A stretch of 64,000 nt of DNA from contig NZ_LXFV01000030.1 of the NCBI RefSeq assembly GCF_002847345.1, positions 1-64,000 of the forward strand, in the 5' to 3' direction. Of the stretch, positions 9,237-22,430 are shown in pieces. The notes beneath the pieces are model-generated. The model ran no database searches. It was not told the DNA's origin and saw only the letters and a program-made list of their open reading frames with translations. Each line of letters opens with the position of its first letter. Within the stretch, counting starts at the first letter, position 1. A program made the translations under genes and the position numbers. Origin of the DNA: Pectobacterium peruviense (lineage in GTDB: Bacteria; Pseudomonadota; Gammaproteobacteria; Enterobacterales; Enterobacteriaceae).

Positions 9237-10028
9237 CTATAACTCAAGCTTCAATGCTTCAAAATTCTCAAATGGCTGGGGACGCGAGAGGTAGTAACCT
9301 TGGGCAGCATAAGCATGTGATGCCTGCACAATCGCCCACTCCTCCTGCGTTTCAATGCCCTCAATTACCACATAATTGCAAAAGCGCGATAGTAAAGCGA
9401 TCAGAGCAGGAAAAACGGTCCGCCCTTCGCCACTTTGTTGCAGGAGAATAAAAAGCTCACGCGCCACTTTGATGCAGTCATACTGAGCCAGCATAAGTGA
9501 TGAAAAATTCGCCATGCCGCAGCCGAAATCATCCAGCCACAAGGTTTGCGCTTCAGGAAGCTTGGTCAGTACTTCTTTCGGCAGCCCTCCCTGATTTTCA
9601 ACCATTTCAAAACGAATCCAGGGCATTGCTGCGATCAGGCGCTTGGCTTCTAAATTATTTTGCAACGCCAATAAAGTCATACCATCAATGTTGACGGAGG
9701 CAAAAAGATCGTCGCGAATAAATCGAAAATTCCACTGAGATAAAAGTTGCAGTTGTTCTACAATAATTAGAAGGCGGGTTTCAACATCAATATTAGCGAA
9801 GTATTTTTCAGGAGAGATGAACTTTTGCGGCAGGGTAGGAGAAAAAACGGAAGTCAGCAACTCAATAGCCATTAATTTACCTGATGTTCGGTAAATGGGC
9901 TGAAAAGTATACCGCCGTTGGCATTGGTGCCAGTAATCAGCGCCTAATGCTTCTGCGCTTCCTTGTTGGAAAAATCCTGCCCCAACCAGATTAAGATGAC
10001 CTTCCTGCTGCACTATGAGTTCCGCCAT
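9237..10028 (-). CDS. pdeH: EAL-domain cyclic-di-GMP phosphodiesterase, PdeH/YhjH-like
   Basis: 263 residues, close in length and sequence to E. coli PdeH (YhjH). A short N-terminus leads to CQRRYTFQPIYRTSGKLMAIELL, where ELL stands in the EAL position, followed by ASVNIDG, RFEMVE, LWLDDFGCGMANFS, IKVAREL and VIEGIET. These hold the metal- and substrate-binding residues of active phosphodiesterases. It should hydrolyse cyclic-di-GMP to pGpG in the cytoplasm; in E. coli it lowers the pool to allow swimming. Beside the GGDEF gene it supplies the opposing activity. I looked for a flagellar sigma-28 promoter upstream and found none I trust. Confidence 0.88.
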   Translation of the reverse strand: MAELIVQQEGHLNLVGAGFFQQGSAEALGADYWHQCQRRYTFQPIYRTSGKLMAIELLTSVFSPTLPQKFISPEKYFANIDVETRLLIIVEQLQLLSQWNFRFIRDDLFASVNIDGMTLLALQNNLEAKRLIAAMPWIRFEMVENQGGLPKEVLTKLPEAQTLWLDDFGCGMANFSSLMLAQYDCIKVARELFILLQQSGEGRTVFPALIALLSRFCNYVVIEGIETQEEWAIVQASHAYAAQGYYLSRPQPFENFEALKLEL

Positions 10029-10760
<732 letters not shown>

Positions 10761-10778
10761 GAGTCTGTTTACAAACGG

Positions 10779-11159
10779 TCAACTTTCGATAATCACCGTC
10801 GCACAGGCATAGCGTCTTTCATCAGCCAGTGTCACATGTACATGTCTGACACCCATCTGTTCAGCCAGCTCTGCCGCTTTAGCAAAAAACCGCAGACAGG
10901 GTTTGCCCAGTTCGTCATTAAAGACCTCAAACTGGTTGAACGCGAGGCCATTACGAATTCCTGTACCAAACGCTTTTGCTGCCGCTTCTTTCACAGCAAA
11001 ACGCTTGGCGAGGAAACGGACAGGCTGCTGATGCTGCTGATAATGCGCCCATTCAGCATCCGTCAGAATGCGGCGAGCCAATCGCTCGCCTGAACGTTCA
11101 ATCACCACTTCAATACGGGAGATTTCGACAATATCCGTTCCCAGCCCGAGAATCGCCAT
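10779..11159 (-). CDS. acpS: Holo-[acyl-carrier-protein] synthase
   Basis: 126 residues, the usual AcpS length. The N-terminal [13 protein letters not shown] contains the metal-binding Asp, and [20 protein letters not shown] holds the catalytic Glu and Lys of 4'-phosphopantetheinyl transferases. It moves phosphopantetheine from CoA to apo-ACP, which is needed for fatty acid synthesis. The start codon shares one base with the stop of pdxJ, so the two are probably translationally coupled, as in E. coli. Confidence 0.97.
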   Translation of the reverse strand: MAILGLGTDIVEISRIEVVIERSGERLARRILTDAEWAHYQQHQQPVRFLAKRFAVKEAAAKAFGTGIRNGLAFNQFEVFNDELGKPCLRFFAKAAELAEQMGVRHVHVTLADERRYACATVIIES

Positions 11160-11890
11160 CAGCGGCGTGCTTCCCGCATCAGAATTTTCATTTCGCCAAC
11201 TGCATCCTTCAGCCCGCTCATCACTGCACGCCCGATAATCGCATGCCCGATATTTAATTCGTGCATTTCCGGCAACGCCGCAATCGGAAGAACGTTATGG
11301 TACGTCAAGCCGTGACCAGCATTCACCTTGAGCCCTTTCGCCGCCGCGTAAGTCGCCGCATCACGAATGCGCTCGAACTCATGCTGACGAGTTTCATCAT
11401 CTGGCGCATCGGCATACGCCCCAGTATGGATTTCGATATAGGGCGCACCGCTGGCAACGGCAGCATCAATTTGCCGTTTATCCGCATCAATAAAGAGCGA
11501 AACCAGTATGTTAGCCTGGCTAAGTCTGGCCACTGCGTTCTCTATTTTTTCCTGCTGCCCTGCCACATCTAACCCGCCTTCCGTTGTCACTTCCTGGCGT
11601 TTTTCGGGTACCAGACAGCAAAAATGCGGCTTCACCTCACAGGCGATGTTCAGCATTTCTTCCGTGACGGCCATTTCTAGATTCATACGGGTTTGGAGCG
11701 TCTCTCTCAGGATCCTCACATCACGATCCGTAATATGGCGACGATCTTCACGCAAGTGCACCGTGATACCATCCGCCCCCGCCTGCTCAGCGACAAAAGC
11801 CGCTTGAACGGGATCGGGATACGCCGTTCCGCGTGCATTACGCAGTGTCGCAATGTGATCAATGTTAACACCAAGTAACAGTTCAGCCAT
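11159..11890 (-). CDS. pdxJ: Pyridoxine 5'-phosphate synthase
   Basis: 243 residues, a TIM-barrel enzyme that joins 1-deoxyxylulose 5-phosphate with aminoacetone phosphate to make pyridoxine 5'-phosphate, the last ring-forming step of vitamin B6 synthesis. The N-terminus [18 protein letters not shown], the HLREDRRHI segment and [12 protein letters not shown] are characteristic. It lies in the conserved recO-pdxJ-acpS order, 80 bases after recO. Confidence 0.97.
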   Translation of the reverse strand: MAELLLGVNIDHIATLRNARGTAYPDPVQAAFVAEQAGADGITVHLREDRRHITDRDVRILRETLQTRMNLEMAVTEEMLNIACEVKPHFCCLVPEKRQEVTTEGGLDVAGQQEKIENAVARLSQANILVSLFIDADKRQIDAAVASGAPYIEIHTGAYADAPDDETRQHEFERIRDAATYAAAKGLKVNAGHGLTYHNVLPIAALPEMHELNIGHAIIGRAVMSGLKDAVGEMKILMREARR

Positions 11891-11970
11891 GATAAATCCT
11901 CGGTAAAGTCATGCACGGTACGTGGCAGTTTACACCGATGTCACGGCGTCAGGGTACTGACGAAAGGGGA

Positions 11971-12708
11971 TTATTTATCAGAAGAAGTAGGTTTGGACAA
12001 ATTAGCCGCAGGAACGAACTGCCTGAATAGTTCACGACTTTTCAGCGGTTTCCCCCCCAGATACGGTTTTAACGCAATGCGGGTGAAACGCTTTGCAGCC
12101 TTCAGTGTGCCAACATCAGGAAATTCACGTGATGCCAGTGAATGTAACTCATGCCCAGTAAAACTCTTATTATCAACAACCAGACTGGCGATGAACCCTC
12201 TTTCCTCTCGATACTGATAGGTCATGGTATCCGCCACGGGTTCGCCGCTACCAGCACAATGCAGGAAATCGACGCCATATCCCAGGTAGCCCAATAACGC
12301 CAATTCAAAGCGTCTTAATGCCGGTTCTGGAGAAGCATCTTGTGCAGCAAGGTGTTGTAAACAGTGGAGATAATCGAAGAAAAGAGCGGAATAATTAGTT
12401 TCGTGTTCCAGCACGCGGGACAGCAGCTCGTTAACATATAAACCGCTATACAGCATCGAGCCAGTCAGTGGCAGCGCCAGTGAGACGGGCTCCGCACTGC
12501 GTAATGTTTTCACTTCACCCCGCCCGCTCCAGCGCACCAGCAGCGGAGTAAAAGGCTGTAAACAGCCTTTTAGGCTAGAGCGTCGAGCTCGCGCACCTTT
12601 GGCAAGCACGCGAACACGACCATCGCTTTCGCTAAACAGATCCAGCAATAAACTGGTTTCACTATAAGGTCGCCCATGTAAGACAAATGCGCGCTGCCAG
12701 CCTTCCAT
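11971..12708 (-). CDS. recO: DNA repair protein RecO
   Basis: 245 residues. The N-terminal OB fold ([27 protein letters not shown] and [15 protein letters not shown]) is typical of RecO, which with RecR loads RecA onto SSB-coated single strands and anneals DNA. The C-terminal helical part runs to a Lys/Ser tail. It starts 11 bases after the era stop codon and belongs to the rnc-era-recO transcription unit. Confidence 0.96.
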   Translation of the reverse strand: MEGWQRAFVLHGRPYSETSLLLDLFSESDGRVRVLAKGARARRSSLKGCLQPFTPLLVRWSGRGEVKTLRSAEPVSLALPLTGSMLYSGLYVNELLSRVLEHETNYSALFFDYLHCLQHLAAQDASPEPALRRFELALLGYLGYGVDFLHCAGSGEPVADTMTYQYREERGFIASLVVDNKSFTGHELHSLASREFPDVGTLKAAKRFTRIALKPYLGGKPLKSRELFRQFVPAANLSKPTSSDK

Positions 12709-12719
12709 CGACGTAAACC

Positions 12720-14594
<1,875 letters not shown>

Positions 14595-15560
14595 TTAATG
14601 AATACCACCGATGCGGCTCAAACGTACACCAGTAGGCCATTCACCTTCCTGCTTCTCAAAACTCATCCAGATAGCAGTGGCTTTACCGACCAAATTTCTC
14701 TCCGGTACAAAGCCCCAATAGCGACTATCCAGGCTGTTGTCGCGGTTATCACCCATCATGAAGTAGTGCCCTGCTGGGACGACCCATGTCGCAAGCTGCT
14801 GCTGCGATTGCTGATAATAACCACCGAGCTGATCCTGCTGGCCCGGCACTAATAAGATATTATGCGTCACATTACCTAATGACTCTTTGCGCGCGCCCAT
14901 GCGGACACCATCCACGCTGTTGTCATTGGCTGGCACCTGATAGAAACCACCACGCGATTCCATACCAGGCTGGTTAAAAGTCTGAACAAAATCGCTAGGC
15001 TGTACATTACTGTATGTGACTGCCAGTGCGGTATCACACGCCTGCTGCCCTTGACAGGATGGACGAATCGTTACCTGCTTGGTCATCGGGTTATAGCTGA
15101 CGCGATCGCCAGGAATACCAACCACACGCTTGATGAAATCTACCTTAGGATCGGACGGATATTTAAACACCACCACGTCGCCACGCTTCGGATGCCCCGT
15201 TTCGATCAGCGTTTTTTGCGTGAAGGGTTCTTTAATGCCATAGGCAAATTTTTCCACCAGAATAAAATCACCGATCAACAGCGTCGGCATCATCGAACCA
15301 GATGGAATTTGAAACGGCTCATAAATAAAAGAACGCACAACCAATACTAAAGCAACGACTGGGAATACGGACGCTATCGTCTCAATCCAGCCTGGCTGTT
15401 CAATGGCTTTCGATGAAACCGCGCCATCAGCCAGATTGGCACCGCTCATAGCGGCAAATTTTTTCCGGCGAGCAGGTTCCCAGACGAAACGTTCTAAACA
15501 CCAGACAATCCCCGTGACCAGCGTCACCAATGCCAAAATTACGGCAAACATATTGGCCAT
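14595..15560 (-). CDS. lepB: Signal peptidase I
   Basis: 321 residues. Two N-terminal membrane segments (about 3-24 and 60-80) precede the catalytic motif FQIPSGSMMPTLLIGD, whose Ser is the nucleophile. KRVVGIPGD holds the general-base Lys, and the box GDNRDNSLDSRYWGFVP lies near the C-terminus. It cleaves signal peptides of exported proteins on the outer face of the inner membrane. It follows lepA by 16 bases in the conserved lepA-lepB-rnc order. Confidence 0.98.
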   Translation of the reverse strand: MANMFAVILALVTLVTGIVWCLERFVWEPARRKKFAAMSGANLADGAVSSKAIEQPGWIETIASVFPVVALVLVVRSFIYEPFQIPSGSMMPTLLIGDFILVEKFAYGIKEPFTQKTLIETGHPKRGDVVVFKYPSDPKVDFIKRVVGIPGDRVSYNPMTKQVTIRPSCQGQQACDTALAVTYSNVQPSDFVQTFNQPGMESRGGFYQVPANDNSVDGVRMGARKESLGNVTHNILLVPGQQDQLGGYYQQSQQQLATWVVPAGHYFMMGDNRDNSLDSRYWGFVPERNLVGKATAIWMSFEKQEGEWPTGVRLSRIGGIH

Positions 15561-15576
15561 GCATACTCCTCAGAAT

Positions 15577-17376
15577 TTATTTACTGTCTTTGCCGACGTG
15601 CAGAATTGCCAGAAACGCTTCTTGCGGCAGCTCGACATTCCCGACCTGCTTCATACGCTTCTTACCATCTTTCTGTTTCTGCAACAGTTTCTTCTTACGG
15701 CTGACGTCGCCACCATAACACTTGGCCAGTACGTTTTTACGCAATTGCTTAACCGTCGCACGCGCAATAATGTGGTTACCAATCGCAGCCTGAATCGCAA
15801 TATCAAACTGCTGACGCGGAATGAGTTCTTTCATCTTTTCGACGAACTCACGGCCACGATATTGTGAATTATCACGGTGAGTAATCAGGGCCAATGCGTC
15901 GACACGCTCGTTGTTGATTAATACATCAACACGCACCATGTCCGATGTCTGGAAACGTTTGAAGCCGTAATCCAGCGACGCATAACCACGAGAGGTTGAT
16001 TTCAGACGATCGAAGAAATCGAGCACCACTTCAGCCATCGGAATTTCATACGTCAACGCAACCTGATTACCGTGATACACCATGTTCGTCTGCACGCCAC
16101 GCTTCTCAATACAGAGCGTAATCACGTTGCCCAAATATTCCTGAGGCATCAGCATATGACACTCGGCAATCGGCTCACGCAGTTCCTGAATGTTATTCAG
16201 CGGCGGCAGTTTAGACGGGCTATCAACATAAATGGTTTCTTTAGCCGTCGTTTCTACTTCATATACGACCGTCGGTGCAGTGGTGATCAATTCCAGATCG
16301 TACTCACGCTCCAGACGTTCCTGAATGATCTCCATGTGCAGCAGACCCAGGAAGCCACAGCGGAAGCCAAAGCCCAGCGCAGTAGAGCTTTCCGGCTCAT
16401 AGAACAGAGAGGCATCATTGAGGCTCAGCTTGCCTAACGCATCACGGAATGCTTCATAGTCGTCGGAACTGATCGGGAACAAACCGGCATAAACCTGAGG
16501 TTTGACTTTCTTAAAGCCCGGCAATGCTTTTTCAGCTGGCTGACGCGACAGCGTCAGGGTATCCCCGACTGGTGCCCCCAAAATATCTTTGATGGCACAC
16601 ACCAACCAACCTACTTCGCCGCAGTTCAATACATCGCGGTCGATCTGCTTCGGTGTAAAAATACCAAGACGGTCAGCGTTATACACCTGACCCGTACTCA
16701 TCACCTTAATTTTGTCGCCTTTGCGCATCGTGCCGTTTTTGATACGTACCAGCGATACCACGCCAAGGTAATTATCAAACCAGGAGTCGATAATCAGCGC
16801 CTGCAACGGTGCATCAGCGCTGCCTTCCGGCGGCGGAATATCACGCACCAGACGGTCCAAAATATCCGGCACGCCAACTCCTGTTTTCGCGGAGCAACGC
16901 ACGGCATCAGTGGCATCAATACCAACGATGTCTTCAATTTCTTGAGCAACACGATCTGGATCAGCAGCAGGCAGGTCGATCTTGTTCAGAACCGGCACCA
17001 CTTCCAGATTCATATCTAACGCGGTATAGCAGTTAGCCAGCGTTTGGGCTTCAACACCCTGCCCAGCATCAACAACAAGCAGCGCGCCTTCACAAGCAGC
17101 GAGCGAGCGGGAAACTTCATAAGAGAAGTCAACGTGCCCAGGCGTATCAATGAAGTTTAACTGGTAGGTTTGGCCGTCCTGCGCTTTATAATCCAGCGTT
17201 ACGCTTTGTGCTTTAATCGTTATTCCGCGTTCACGTTCCAGATCCATGGAATCCAGAACCTGCGCAGCCATTTCACGCTCGGTTAAACCGCCGCAGATCT
17301 GGATAATACGGTCAGATAACGTCGATTTACCGTGGTCGATATGGGCAATAATGGAGAAATTTCGTATATGCTTCAT
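15577..17376 (-). CDS. lepA: Elongation factor 4 (LepA)
   Basis: 599 residues from the ATG that gives [19 protein letters not shown], the universal LepA N-terminus. The frame stays open 33 codons further upstream, but that extension has no family counterpart. The GTPase domain carries [18 protein letters not shown] and NKIDLP. Domains resembling EF-G II, III and V follow, then the LepA-specific C-terminal domain ending [19 protein letters not shown]. LepA acts on the ribosome during translation or initiation. It heads the lepA-lepB pair. Confidence 0.98.
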   Translation of the reverse strand: MKHIRNFSIIAHIDHGKSTLSDRIIQICGGLTEREMAAQVLDSMDLERERGITIKAQSVTLDYKAQDGQTYQLNFIDTPGHVDFSYEVSRSLAACEGALLVVDAGQGVEAQTLANCYTALDMNLEVVPVLNKIDLPAADPDRVAQEIEDIVGIDATDAVRCSAKTGVGVPDILDRLVRDIPPPEGSADAPLQALIIDSWFDNYLGVVSLVRIKNGTMRKGDKIKVMSTGQVYNADRLGIFTPKQIDRDVLNCGEVGWLVCAIKDILGAPVGDTLTLSRQPAEKALPGFKKVKPQVYAGLFPISSDDYEAFRDALGKLSLNDASLFYEPESSTALGFGFRCGFLGLLHMEIIQERLEREYDLELITTAPTVVYEVETTAKETIYVDSPSKLPPLNNIQELREPIAECHMLMPQEYLGNVITLCIEKRGVQTNMVYHGNQVALTYEIPMAEVVLDFFDRLKSTSRGYASLDYGFKRFQTSDMVRVDVLINNERVDALALITHRDNSQYRGREFVEKMKELIPRQQFDIAIQAAIGNHIIARATVKQLRKNVLAKCYGGDVSRKKKLLQKQKDGKKRMKQVGNVELPQEAFLAILHVGKDSK

Positions 17377-17672
17377 TATAAAAATTTTTCTACCTTGATA
17401 TTCCTGAAATTCTTGCCGATGGGCATGCGCATAGGTGAAAAAATCAGCGATGTTATTCCACCTGAATCGCAGCATTCTACATGCGAGAAGCGTGAAAACC
17501 TAGTCATGTCCGGTGCATTCCCCTTGATTATGACGGTTTTATTTGGAATAGCAGAACAACGAGAGGAAAGCAGGAAGTAAAGTGTCATTACGTGGCAAAC
17601 ATCGTGTCGAAAGATAACAAAATACTGAACGCTGTCTCCGCATCGCACGCCGTTTATGCTCAGGCGCACAGG

Positions 17673-18125
17673 TCAATTTTGTAAGAGCGTGCCAGGCAAC
17701 GCAATTTGCAGGATAACAGGCTCATAACGCTTATTCTTACCTAACCGTTTTGCCCATCGCTTCACGCCGATAAACGCGAATCCACCGCCCAACAACGCAC
17801 CGATAACAGCAGCCAAGTCGGTACCGAATAGCGTTTGGAATACCGCAGCACCAAACAACAGTCCCACCAGCGGAACGAAGTAAACCAGAGCGGCAGAAAG
17901 TAGTAATCGCCCCTCGGAAATTCCCAGCTCTACTTTTTGCCCGACCTCTAAAGGTCGATCGTAAGGGACATACAGCGTATTTTCAGCGGAAAGCCCGAGC
18001 TGACTTAACAACCCCGTTCCACACGACGAGCGAGATTTACAGGTGCCACATCCCGCACTCGGTTCACACCGCAGTTCTGCGATGCCATCCTGCCATGATA
18101 CAACCGTTGCCCACTCTTTGATCAT
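17673..18125 (-). CDS. rseC: SoxR-reducing / sigma-E modulator RseC
   Basis: 150 residues. The N-terminal domain holds the cysteine cluster Cys-x5-Cys-x2-Cys-x5-Cys (CEPSAGCGTCKSRSSC), and two membrane segments lie at about 76-95 and 100-122. RseC is an inner-membrane protein that slightly promotes sigma-E activity and takes part in reducing SoxR. It is the last gene of the rpoE-rseA-rseB-rseC operon and overlaps rseB by four bases. Confidence 0.95.
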   Translation of the reverse strand: MIKEWATVVSWQDGIAELRCEPSAGCGTCKSRSSCGTGLLSQLGLSAENTLYVPYDRPLEVGQKVELGISEGRLLLSAALVYFVPLVGLLFGAAVFQTLFGTDLAAVIGALLGGGFAFIGVKRWAKRLGKNKRYEPVILQIALPGTLLQN

Positions 18126-19084
18126 GGCTGCACCTTCAACACGATACTGTCAGCCACGCGTTTAGCCGTAGAAGGCGGAATATCACCGACAACGGTAATC
18201 TCGCGATTTCCCCGCATGACGGTATGAATAGCACGTCGCCCCGTGAGCAGAGACTGTTCCTCGCTCACGTCAGAAGACGGGCTAATGTTAATCGAGAAAC
18301 TGAACAAACCATCGCTGTACAGCCGTGTTTCAATCGGAACAGATGATCCAGGCAATACTTTCTTATTGTGCGAAAGTGCTTTCATCCCTGTAGGCAGCCA
18401 TTCTGGTTCCCAGGTAAAATCACCTTTTTCTGCAGCAGGCGTCGGTAAAACAGGAGGTAGTTTGATCCCTTCCAGCGGACGCATCACGCTAACCACATCA
18501 TCGTCAACAATCAGCGATGTCGTTAAGAATTGCTCCAACCGCTTGTCGCCATTGCGATCCTGTAAATCAATCCGCAGGGGAAGTTTCGATTCCGCATCGA
18601 TCCAGACCATGTAGCTGTAGCGTGTACCATCGCGTGAAATAACCCGAACCCCTGACGCCAGACGATCGGCAATACGCACCCTTCCGTCGGCGGGAATAAA
18701 GTCATAATAAGGCGATAACTTCTGGAAATCAGCGAAAACCAGAGAAGGGAGAGAATCGACAATATGATCGCTGGCGAGCGTAAACGGCTCAAAACCCGGA
18801 TCGAAATAGCTAACTTCATTGCCACGCTGCACGATTTCGCGTCGCGGCCCGTCCATAAACAGCAATTGAGCCAAGGAGCGATTGTTGACTATGGCATGGC
18901 GATATCGTACCGACTCAAATCCTTGCGGGGTGATGTTGATGAATGAAATTTCGTAATTCAGAGAACGAACGGCGCTATTCATCTGCTGCAGCAACACACC
19001 CGGCTCAACATTCTGAGCCGGGGCGAACGTAGAATAAAACAGACTGCCAATCAGAAAACAGGCGGCGAACCAAACACGCTTCAT
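18122..19084 (-). CDS. rseB: Periplasmic sigma-E regulator RseB
   Basis: 320 residues with a signal peptide (about 1-23, ending APA-QN) and the two RseB domains, a lipoprotein-carrier-like N-terminal fold and a smaller C-terminal one. It binds the periplasmic part of RseA and guards it from DegS until misfolded porins and lipopolysaccharide signals release it. It shares one base with rseA and overlaps rseC, so translation is coupled through the operon. Confidence 0.96.
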   Translation of the reverse strand: MKRVWFAACFLIGSLFYSTFAPAQNVEPGVLLQQMNSAVRSLNYEISFINITPQGFESVRYRHAIVNNRSLAQLLFMDGPRREIVQRGNEVSYFDPGFEPFTLASDHIVDSLPSLVFADFQKLSPYYDFIPADGRVRIADRLASGVRVISRDGTRYSYMVWIDAESKLPLRIDLQDRNGDKRLEQFLTTSLIVDDDVVSVMRPLEGIKLPPVLPTPAAEKGDFTWEPEWLPTGMKALSHNKKVLPGSSVPIETRLYSDGLFSFSINISPSSDVSEEQSLLTGRRAIHTVMRGNREITVVGDIPPSTAKRVADSIVLKVQP

Positions 19085-19731
19085 TACCGAGACTGTGTTC
19101 CTAATGATTGAGTGCCGGGAACTTGAATTGCCGCTTGCTGATCGTCCTGCGGCAGAGCGTGTTCGGCATGCAGCCGACGCTGTAATTCGTAGTCCTGCAA
19201 AATGGCGTTAAGGCGGTTACGCTGCATATCAGATTTCTGTTGGCCGCTATGAGGGGCAATATTTTCTGACGGCACGCCCAAGCTCACTGGGGAAGCCGTG
19301 CCCATAGCAGGCAAGGTACTGAACACACCAGATTCGACAACATGCTCGGGTGCATTACCCTGCTGGTAATTTTGTACGCCGACGATCACCGCTAAAGATA
19401 CGCAGGCAGCGACACCGATTTGTGTCAGTTGGCTACCCCACGGACGGATTTTGTGCCAGAAAGGCATCTTCGTCCACTCGACAGGTTGTGGCTGAGATTC
19501 AGGCTGCGCTTGGGGAACCAGACGCACAGGTTCCTTTTCAATTGCAGCAGCAACACGAGAAGCGATGTCCAGATGAATCACGTTTTCACTGACATCACCA
19601 CGCAACGTATCACGAATTAGATGATAACTTTGCCAACTTTGCTGCAACGCGTCATCGCGTGACAGTGCGCCTAACAGTTCGGAATCTACTGCTTCGCCAT
19701 CCATTAAAGCGGAAAGTTTCTCTTTCTGCAT
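19084..19731 (-). CDS. rseA: Anti-sigma-E factor RseA
   Basis: 215 residues. The N-terminal cytoplasmic domain (MQKEKLSALMDGE through about 80) binds sigma-E. One membrane segment lies near 102-119 (TQIGVAACVSLAVIVGVQNY). The periplasmic C-terminal half binds RseB and is cut by DegS. Proteolysis of RseA frees sigma-E under envelope stress. It lies 59 bases after rpoE. Confidence 0.96.
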   Translation of the reverse strand: MQKEKLSALMDGEAVDSELLGALSRDDALQQSWQSYHLIRDTLRGDVSENVIHLDIASRVAAAIEKEPVRLVPQAQPESQPQPVEWTKMPFWHKIRPWGSQLTQIGVAACVSLAVIVGVQNYQQGNAPEHVVESGVFSTLPAMGTASPVSLGVPSENIAPHSGQQKSDMQRNRLNAILQDYELQRRLHAEHALPQDDQQAAIQVPGTQSLGTQSR

Positions 19732-19790
19732 ACCGACACCCTTACCTTGTCAAATCCATCATTAGTCATGCGGATAGCTGAAAACGCTCG

Positions 19791-20366
19791 CTAGCGCTGA
19801 ATAAGCGGTTGTACTTTATTATCAATAGCTTCCCGCGCCCGGAAAATACGAGAACGAACAGTGCCGACGGGACAATCCATAATCACGGCAATCTCTTCGT
19901 AGCTTAAACCGTCCAACTCACGCAGCGTAATCGCTAAACGTAAATCCTCCGGCAAAGACTCGATAGTTCGGAAAACTATGCTTCGTAATTCCTCTGACAA
20001 CATTAAATTCTCAGGGTTCGATATTTCTTTCAGTGCGCCCGCATTTTCATAGTTTTCCGCGTCATTGGCATCAATGTCGCTGGAAGGCGGGCGGCGACCC
20101 TGAGCTACCAGATAATTCTTGGCCGTATTCACTGCAATACGATACAGCCACGTATAAAATGCACTATCGCCACGGAATGATTCCAACGCGCGATACGCTT
20201 TAATAAACGATTCCTGTACCACGTCCGGCACGTCCCCTTGTGGAACATACCGCGATACCAGACTCGCTACCTTATGCTGATAACGAACGACCAACAAGTT
20301 AAACGATTTTTGATCGCCTTTTTGGACTCGCTCGACCAGAACCTGATCTGCCAGTTGCTCGCTCAT
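19791..20366 (-). CDS. rpoE: RNA polymerase sigma-E factor
   Basis: 191 residues, as in E. coli. Region 2 contains the segment around SFIKAYRALESFRGDSAFYTWLYRIAVNTAKNYL, and region 4 has LDGLSYEEIAVIMDCPVGTVRSRIFRARE. It directs transcription of envelope-stress genes. A sigma-E promoter lies about 80 bases upstream, so the operon activates itself. The degP gene elsewhere in this window carries the same type of promoter. Confidence 0.98.
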   Translation of the reverse strand: MSEQLADQVLVERVQKGDQKSFNLLVVRYQHKVASLVSRYVPQGDVPDVVQESFIKAYRALESFRGDSAFYTWLYRIAVNTAKNYLVAQGRRPPSSDIDANDAENYENAGALKEISNPENLMLSEELRSIVFRTIESLPEDLRLAITLRELDGLSYEEIAVIMDCPVGTVRSRIFRAREAIDNKVQPLIQR

Positions 20367-20758
20367 CCGAGGTAATCTCTACTCAAACCGTTCTCCACAC
20401 ATAAAATAATACTGCCAGCTATATAAGTCATATTTAGAGCAAGCTCCTCATTAGAACCAAGACATTCAATAAAGTTCCGGGTCATTATTTTTCTTTTACT
20501 TAGCGCCGTTACTCGTCTTTGCGATGCGTATCATGACGCATTCTCTTCATTACACATTGTCTTCAGCAAAAAATTGTCTTCATCTGAGGCTTCTACGCTC
20601 TTGCGAGATGATACGATAAATCCAAGGTATTCGCACGATTCACCATGCTCCACCACTCGCTTATTCTTTATAGTGTAAGGGGCTAAAAACCCATACTGCA
20701 ATCAACCGTTGGGTGCTACCATCGGAATTCCTCTTCTTTTCGTATCCACGACACGACC
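20367..20758. other. rpoE-nadB divergent intergenic region
   Basis: 392 bases. Apart from the sigma-E promoter listed separately, the part next to nadB shows no site I can name with confidence. Any nadB operator for NadR is not obvious to the eye. Confidence 0.4.
20451..20478 (-). promoter_or_regulatory. Sigma-E promoter of rpoE-rseABC
   Basis: Read on the minus strand, GGAACTT (20478-20472) is followed after exactly 16 bases by TCTAA (20455-20451). The sigma-E consensus is GGAACTT, a 15-16 base spacer and TCTGA. The distance to the rpoE start is about 85 bases. The match and its place give the known autoregulation of the operon. Confidence 0.85.
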
Positions 20759-22360
20759 ATGCAAACGACCACTGAACACGTCTGTGATGTTTTAATCATT
20801 GGCAGCGGTGCTGCCGGGCTTTCACTGGCGCTGCGTCTGGCTTCACAGGCCAACGTGACGGTACTAAGCAAAGGCCCACTCAACGAAGGCGCGACGTTTT
20901 ATGCTCAAGGTGGAATCGCAGCCGTTTTCGATGAAACCGACACGATTGATTCTCATATCGAAGATACTCTGATCGCTGGCGATGGCCTGTGTGAACGGGA
21001 AGCCGTTGAATTCATCGCCAGTAATGCCAAACACTGCGTGCAATGGCTGATCGAACAAGGCGTGCTATTCGATACCGAAACTAGCACCAGCGGTGAAGAG
21101 CGCTATCATCTCACGCGCGAAGGTGGGCATAGTCACCGTCGGATTCTGCACGCAGCGGATGCAACCGGAAAAGAAGTGGAAAATACGCTGGTGCAGAAAG
21201 CGTTATCCCATCCGAATATTCGGATTATGGAACGCTGTAATGCTGTAGATTTAATTACCTCCAATAAGCTCGGCTTGCCTGGCACACGCCGCATTATTGG
21301 TGCTTATATATGGAACCGTGAACGGGAACGCGTAGAATCCTGCCGGGCGAAAACGGTAGTTTTAGCGACCGGTGGCGCATCCAAAGTTTATCAATACACC
21401 ACGAATCCTGATATTTCCTCCGGCGACGGTATCGCTATGGCGTGGCGTGCGGGTTGTCGCGTAGCAAATCTGGAATTCAATCAATTTCACCCGACCTGCC
21501 TGTTCCATCCGCAGGCGCGAAATTTCCTGCTAACGGAAGCGTTACGCGGTGAAGGCGCATACCTCAAGCGCCCCGACGGCTCCCGCTTTATGCCCGATTT
21601 CGATGCAAGGGGCGAGTTGGCTCCGCGTGATGTAGTCGCCCGAGCGATTGACCATGAGATGAAACGGCTTGGTGCAGACTGCATGTACCTAGACATCAGC
21701 CACAAACCCGAAGCGTTCATCAAACAGCACTTCCCCACCATCGATGAAAAATTACAGTCTCTTGGCATTGATCTGACACGAGAAGCGATACCGATCGTAC
21801 CAGCAGCGCACTATACCTGCGGTGGCGTGATGGTCGACCAACATGGGCGTACCGATCTTGACGGCCTGTATGCGATTGGCGAAGTCAGCTATACCGGATT
21901 ACACGGCGCAAACCGCATGGCATCTAATTCACTGCTGGAATGTCTGGTTTATGGCTGGTCAGCCGCTGAGGATATTTTGCAGCGCTTACCGCAAATCAAA
22001 GCGGTGAAAAAATTGCCGGATTGGGATGAAAGTCAGGTAGACAACTCCGACGAACAGGTGGTGATCCAGCATAACTGGCATGAGCTGCGTCTGTTTATGT
22101 GGGATTACGTTGGGATCGTGCGGACCACCAAGCGATTGGAGCGGGCACAACGTCGTATCCATCTGCTTCAGCAGGAGATCAATGAGTACTACTCTCACTT
22201 CCGTATTTCCAATAATTTGCTGGAGCTACGTAATCTGGTGCAGGTAGCCGAACTCATCGTTCGCTGTGCGTTGGAAAGGAAAGAAAGCCGCGGGCTGCAT
22301 TATACGCTGGACTATCCAGAAAAGTTCGAGGCACCGACACCAACGATTCTGGTGCCATAA
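20759..22360 (+). CDS. nadB: L-aspartate oxidase
   Basis: 533 residues. An N-terminal FAD-binding motif ([19 protein letters not shown]) is followed by the succinate dehydrogenase/fumarate reductase flavoprotein fold, with [10 protein letters not shown] and the [26 protein letters not shown] segment. It oxidises aspartate to iminoaspartate, the first step of de novo NAD synthesis, using oxygen or fumarate. It is divergent from rpoE as in E. coli. Confidence 0.97.
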   Translation: MQTTTEHVCDVLIIGSGAAGLSLALRLASQANVTVLSKGPLNEGATFYAQGGIAAVFDETDTIDSHIEDTLIAGDGLCEREAVEFIASNAKHCVQWLIEQGVLFDTETSTSGEERYHLTREGGHSHRRILHAADATGKEVENTLVQKALSHPNIRIMERCNAVDLITSNKLGLPGTRRIIGAYIWNRERERVESCRAKTVVLATGGASKVYQYTTNPDISSGDGIAMAWRAGCRVANLEFNQFHPTCLFHPQARNFLLTEALRGEGAYLKRPDGSRFMPDFDARGELAPRDVVARAIDHEMKRLGADCMYLDISHKPEAFIKQHFPTIDEKLQSLGIDLTREAIPIVPAAHYTCGGVMVDQHGRTDLDGLYAIGEVSYTGLHGANRMASNSLLECLVYGWSAAEDILQRLPQIKAVKKLPDWDESQVDNSDEQVVIQHNWHELRLFMWDYVGIVRTTKRLERAQRRIHLLQQEINEYYSHFRISNNLLELRNLVQVAELIVRCALERKESRGLHYTLDYPEKFEAPTPTILVP

Positions 22361-22396
22361 TGCATAAAAATCGTAGTTAACAAAAATCATAGTTCA

Positions 22397-22428
22397 GAAA
22401 AGGCAGACGCGGCTACAAGGCGTCTGCC
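22397..22428 (-). terminator. Terminator downstream of trmN
   Basis: A perfect 9-bp stem, GGCAGACGC (22402-22410) with GCGTCTGCC (22420-22428), is followed on the minus strand by CCTTTTC. It begins three bases past the trmN stop codon. On the plus strand no T-run follows, so it serves trmN rather than nadB. Confidence 0.7.
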
Positions 22429-22430
22429 AC

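Noticed and set aside
17376-17475. 33-codon N-terminal extension of LepA
   Set aside because: The universal LepA N-terminus [19 protein letters not shown] begins at 17376; the upstream codons have no counterpart in the family.
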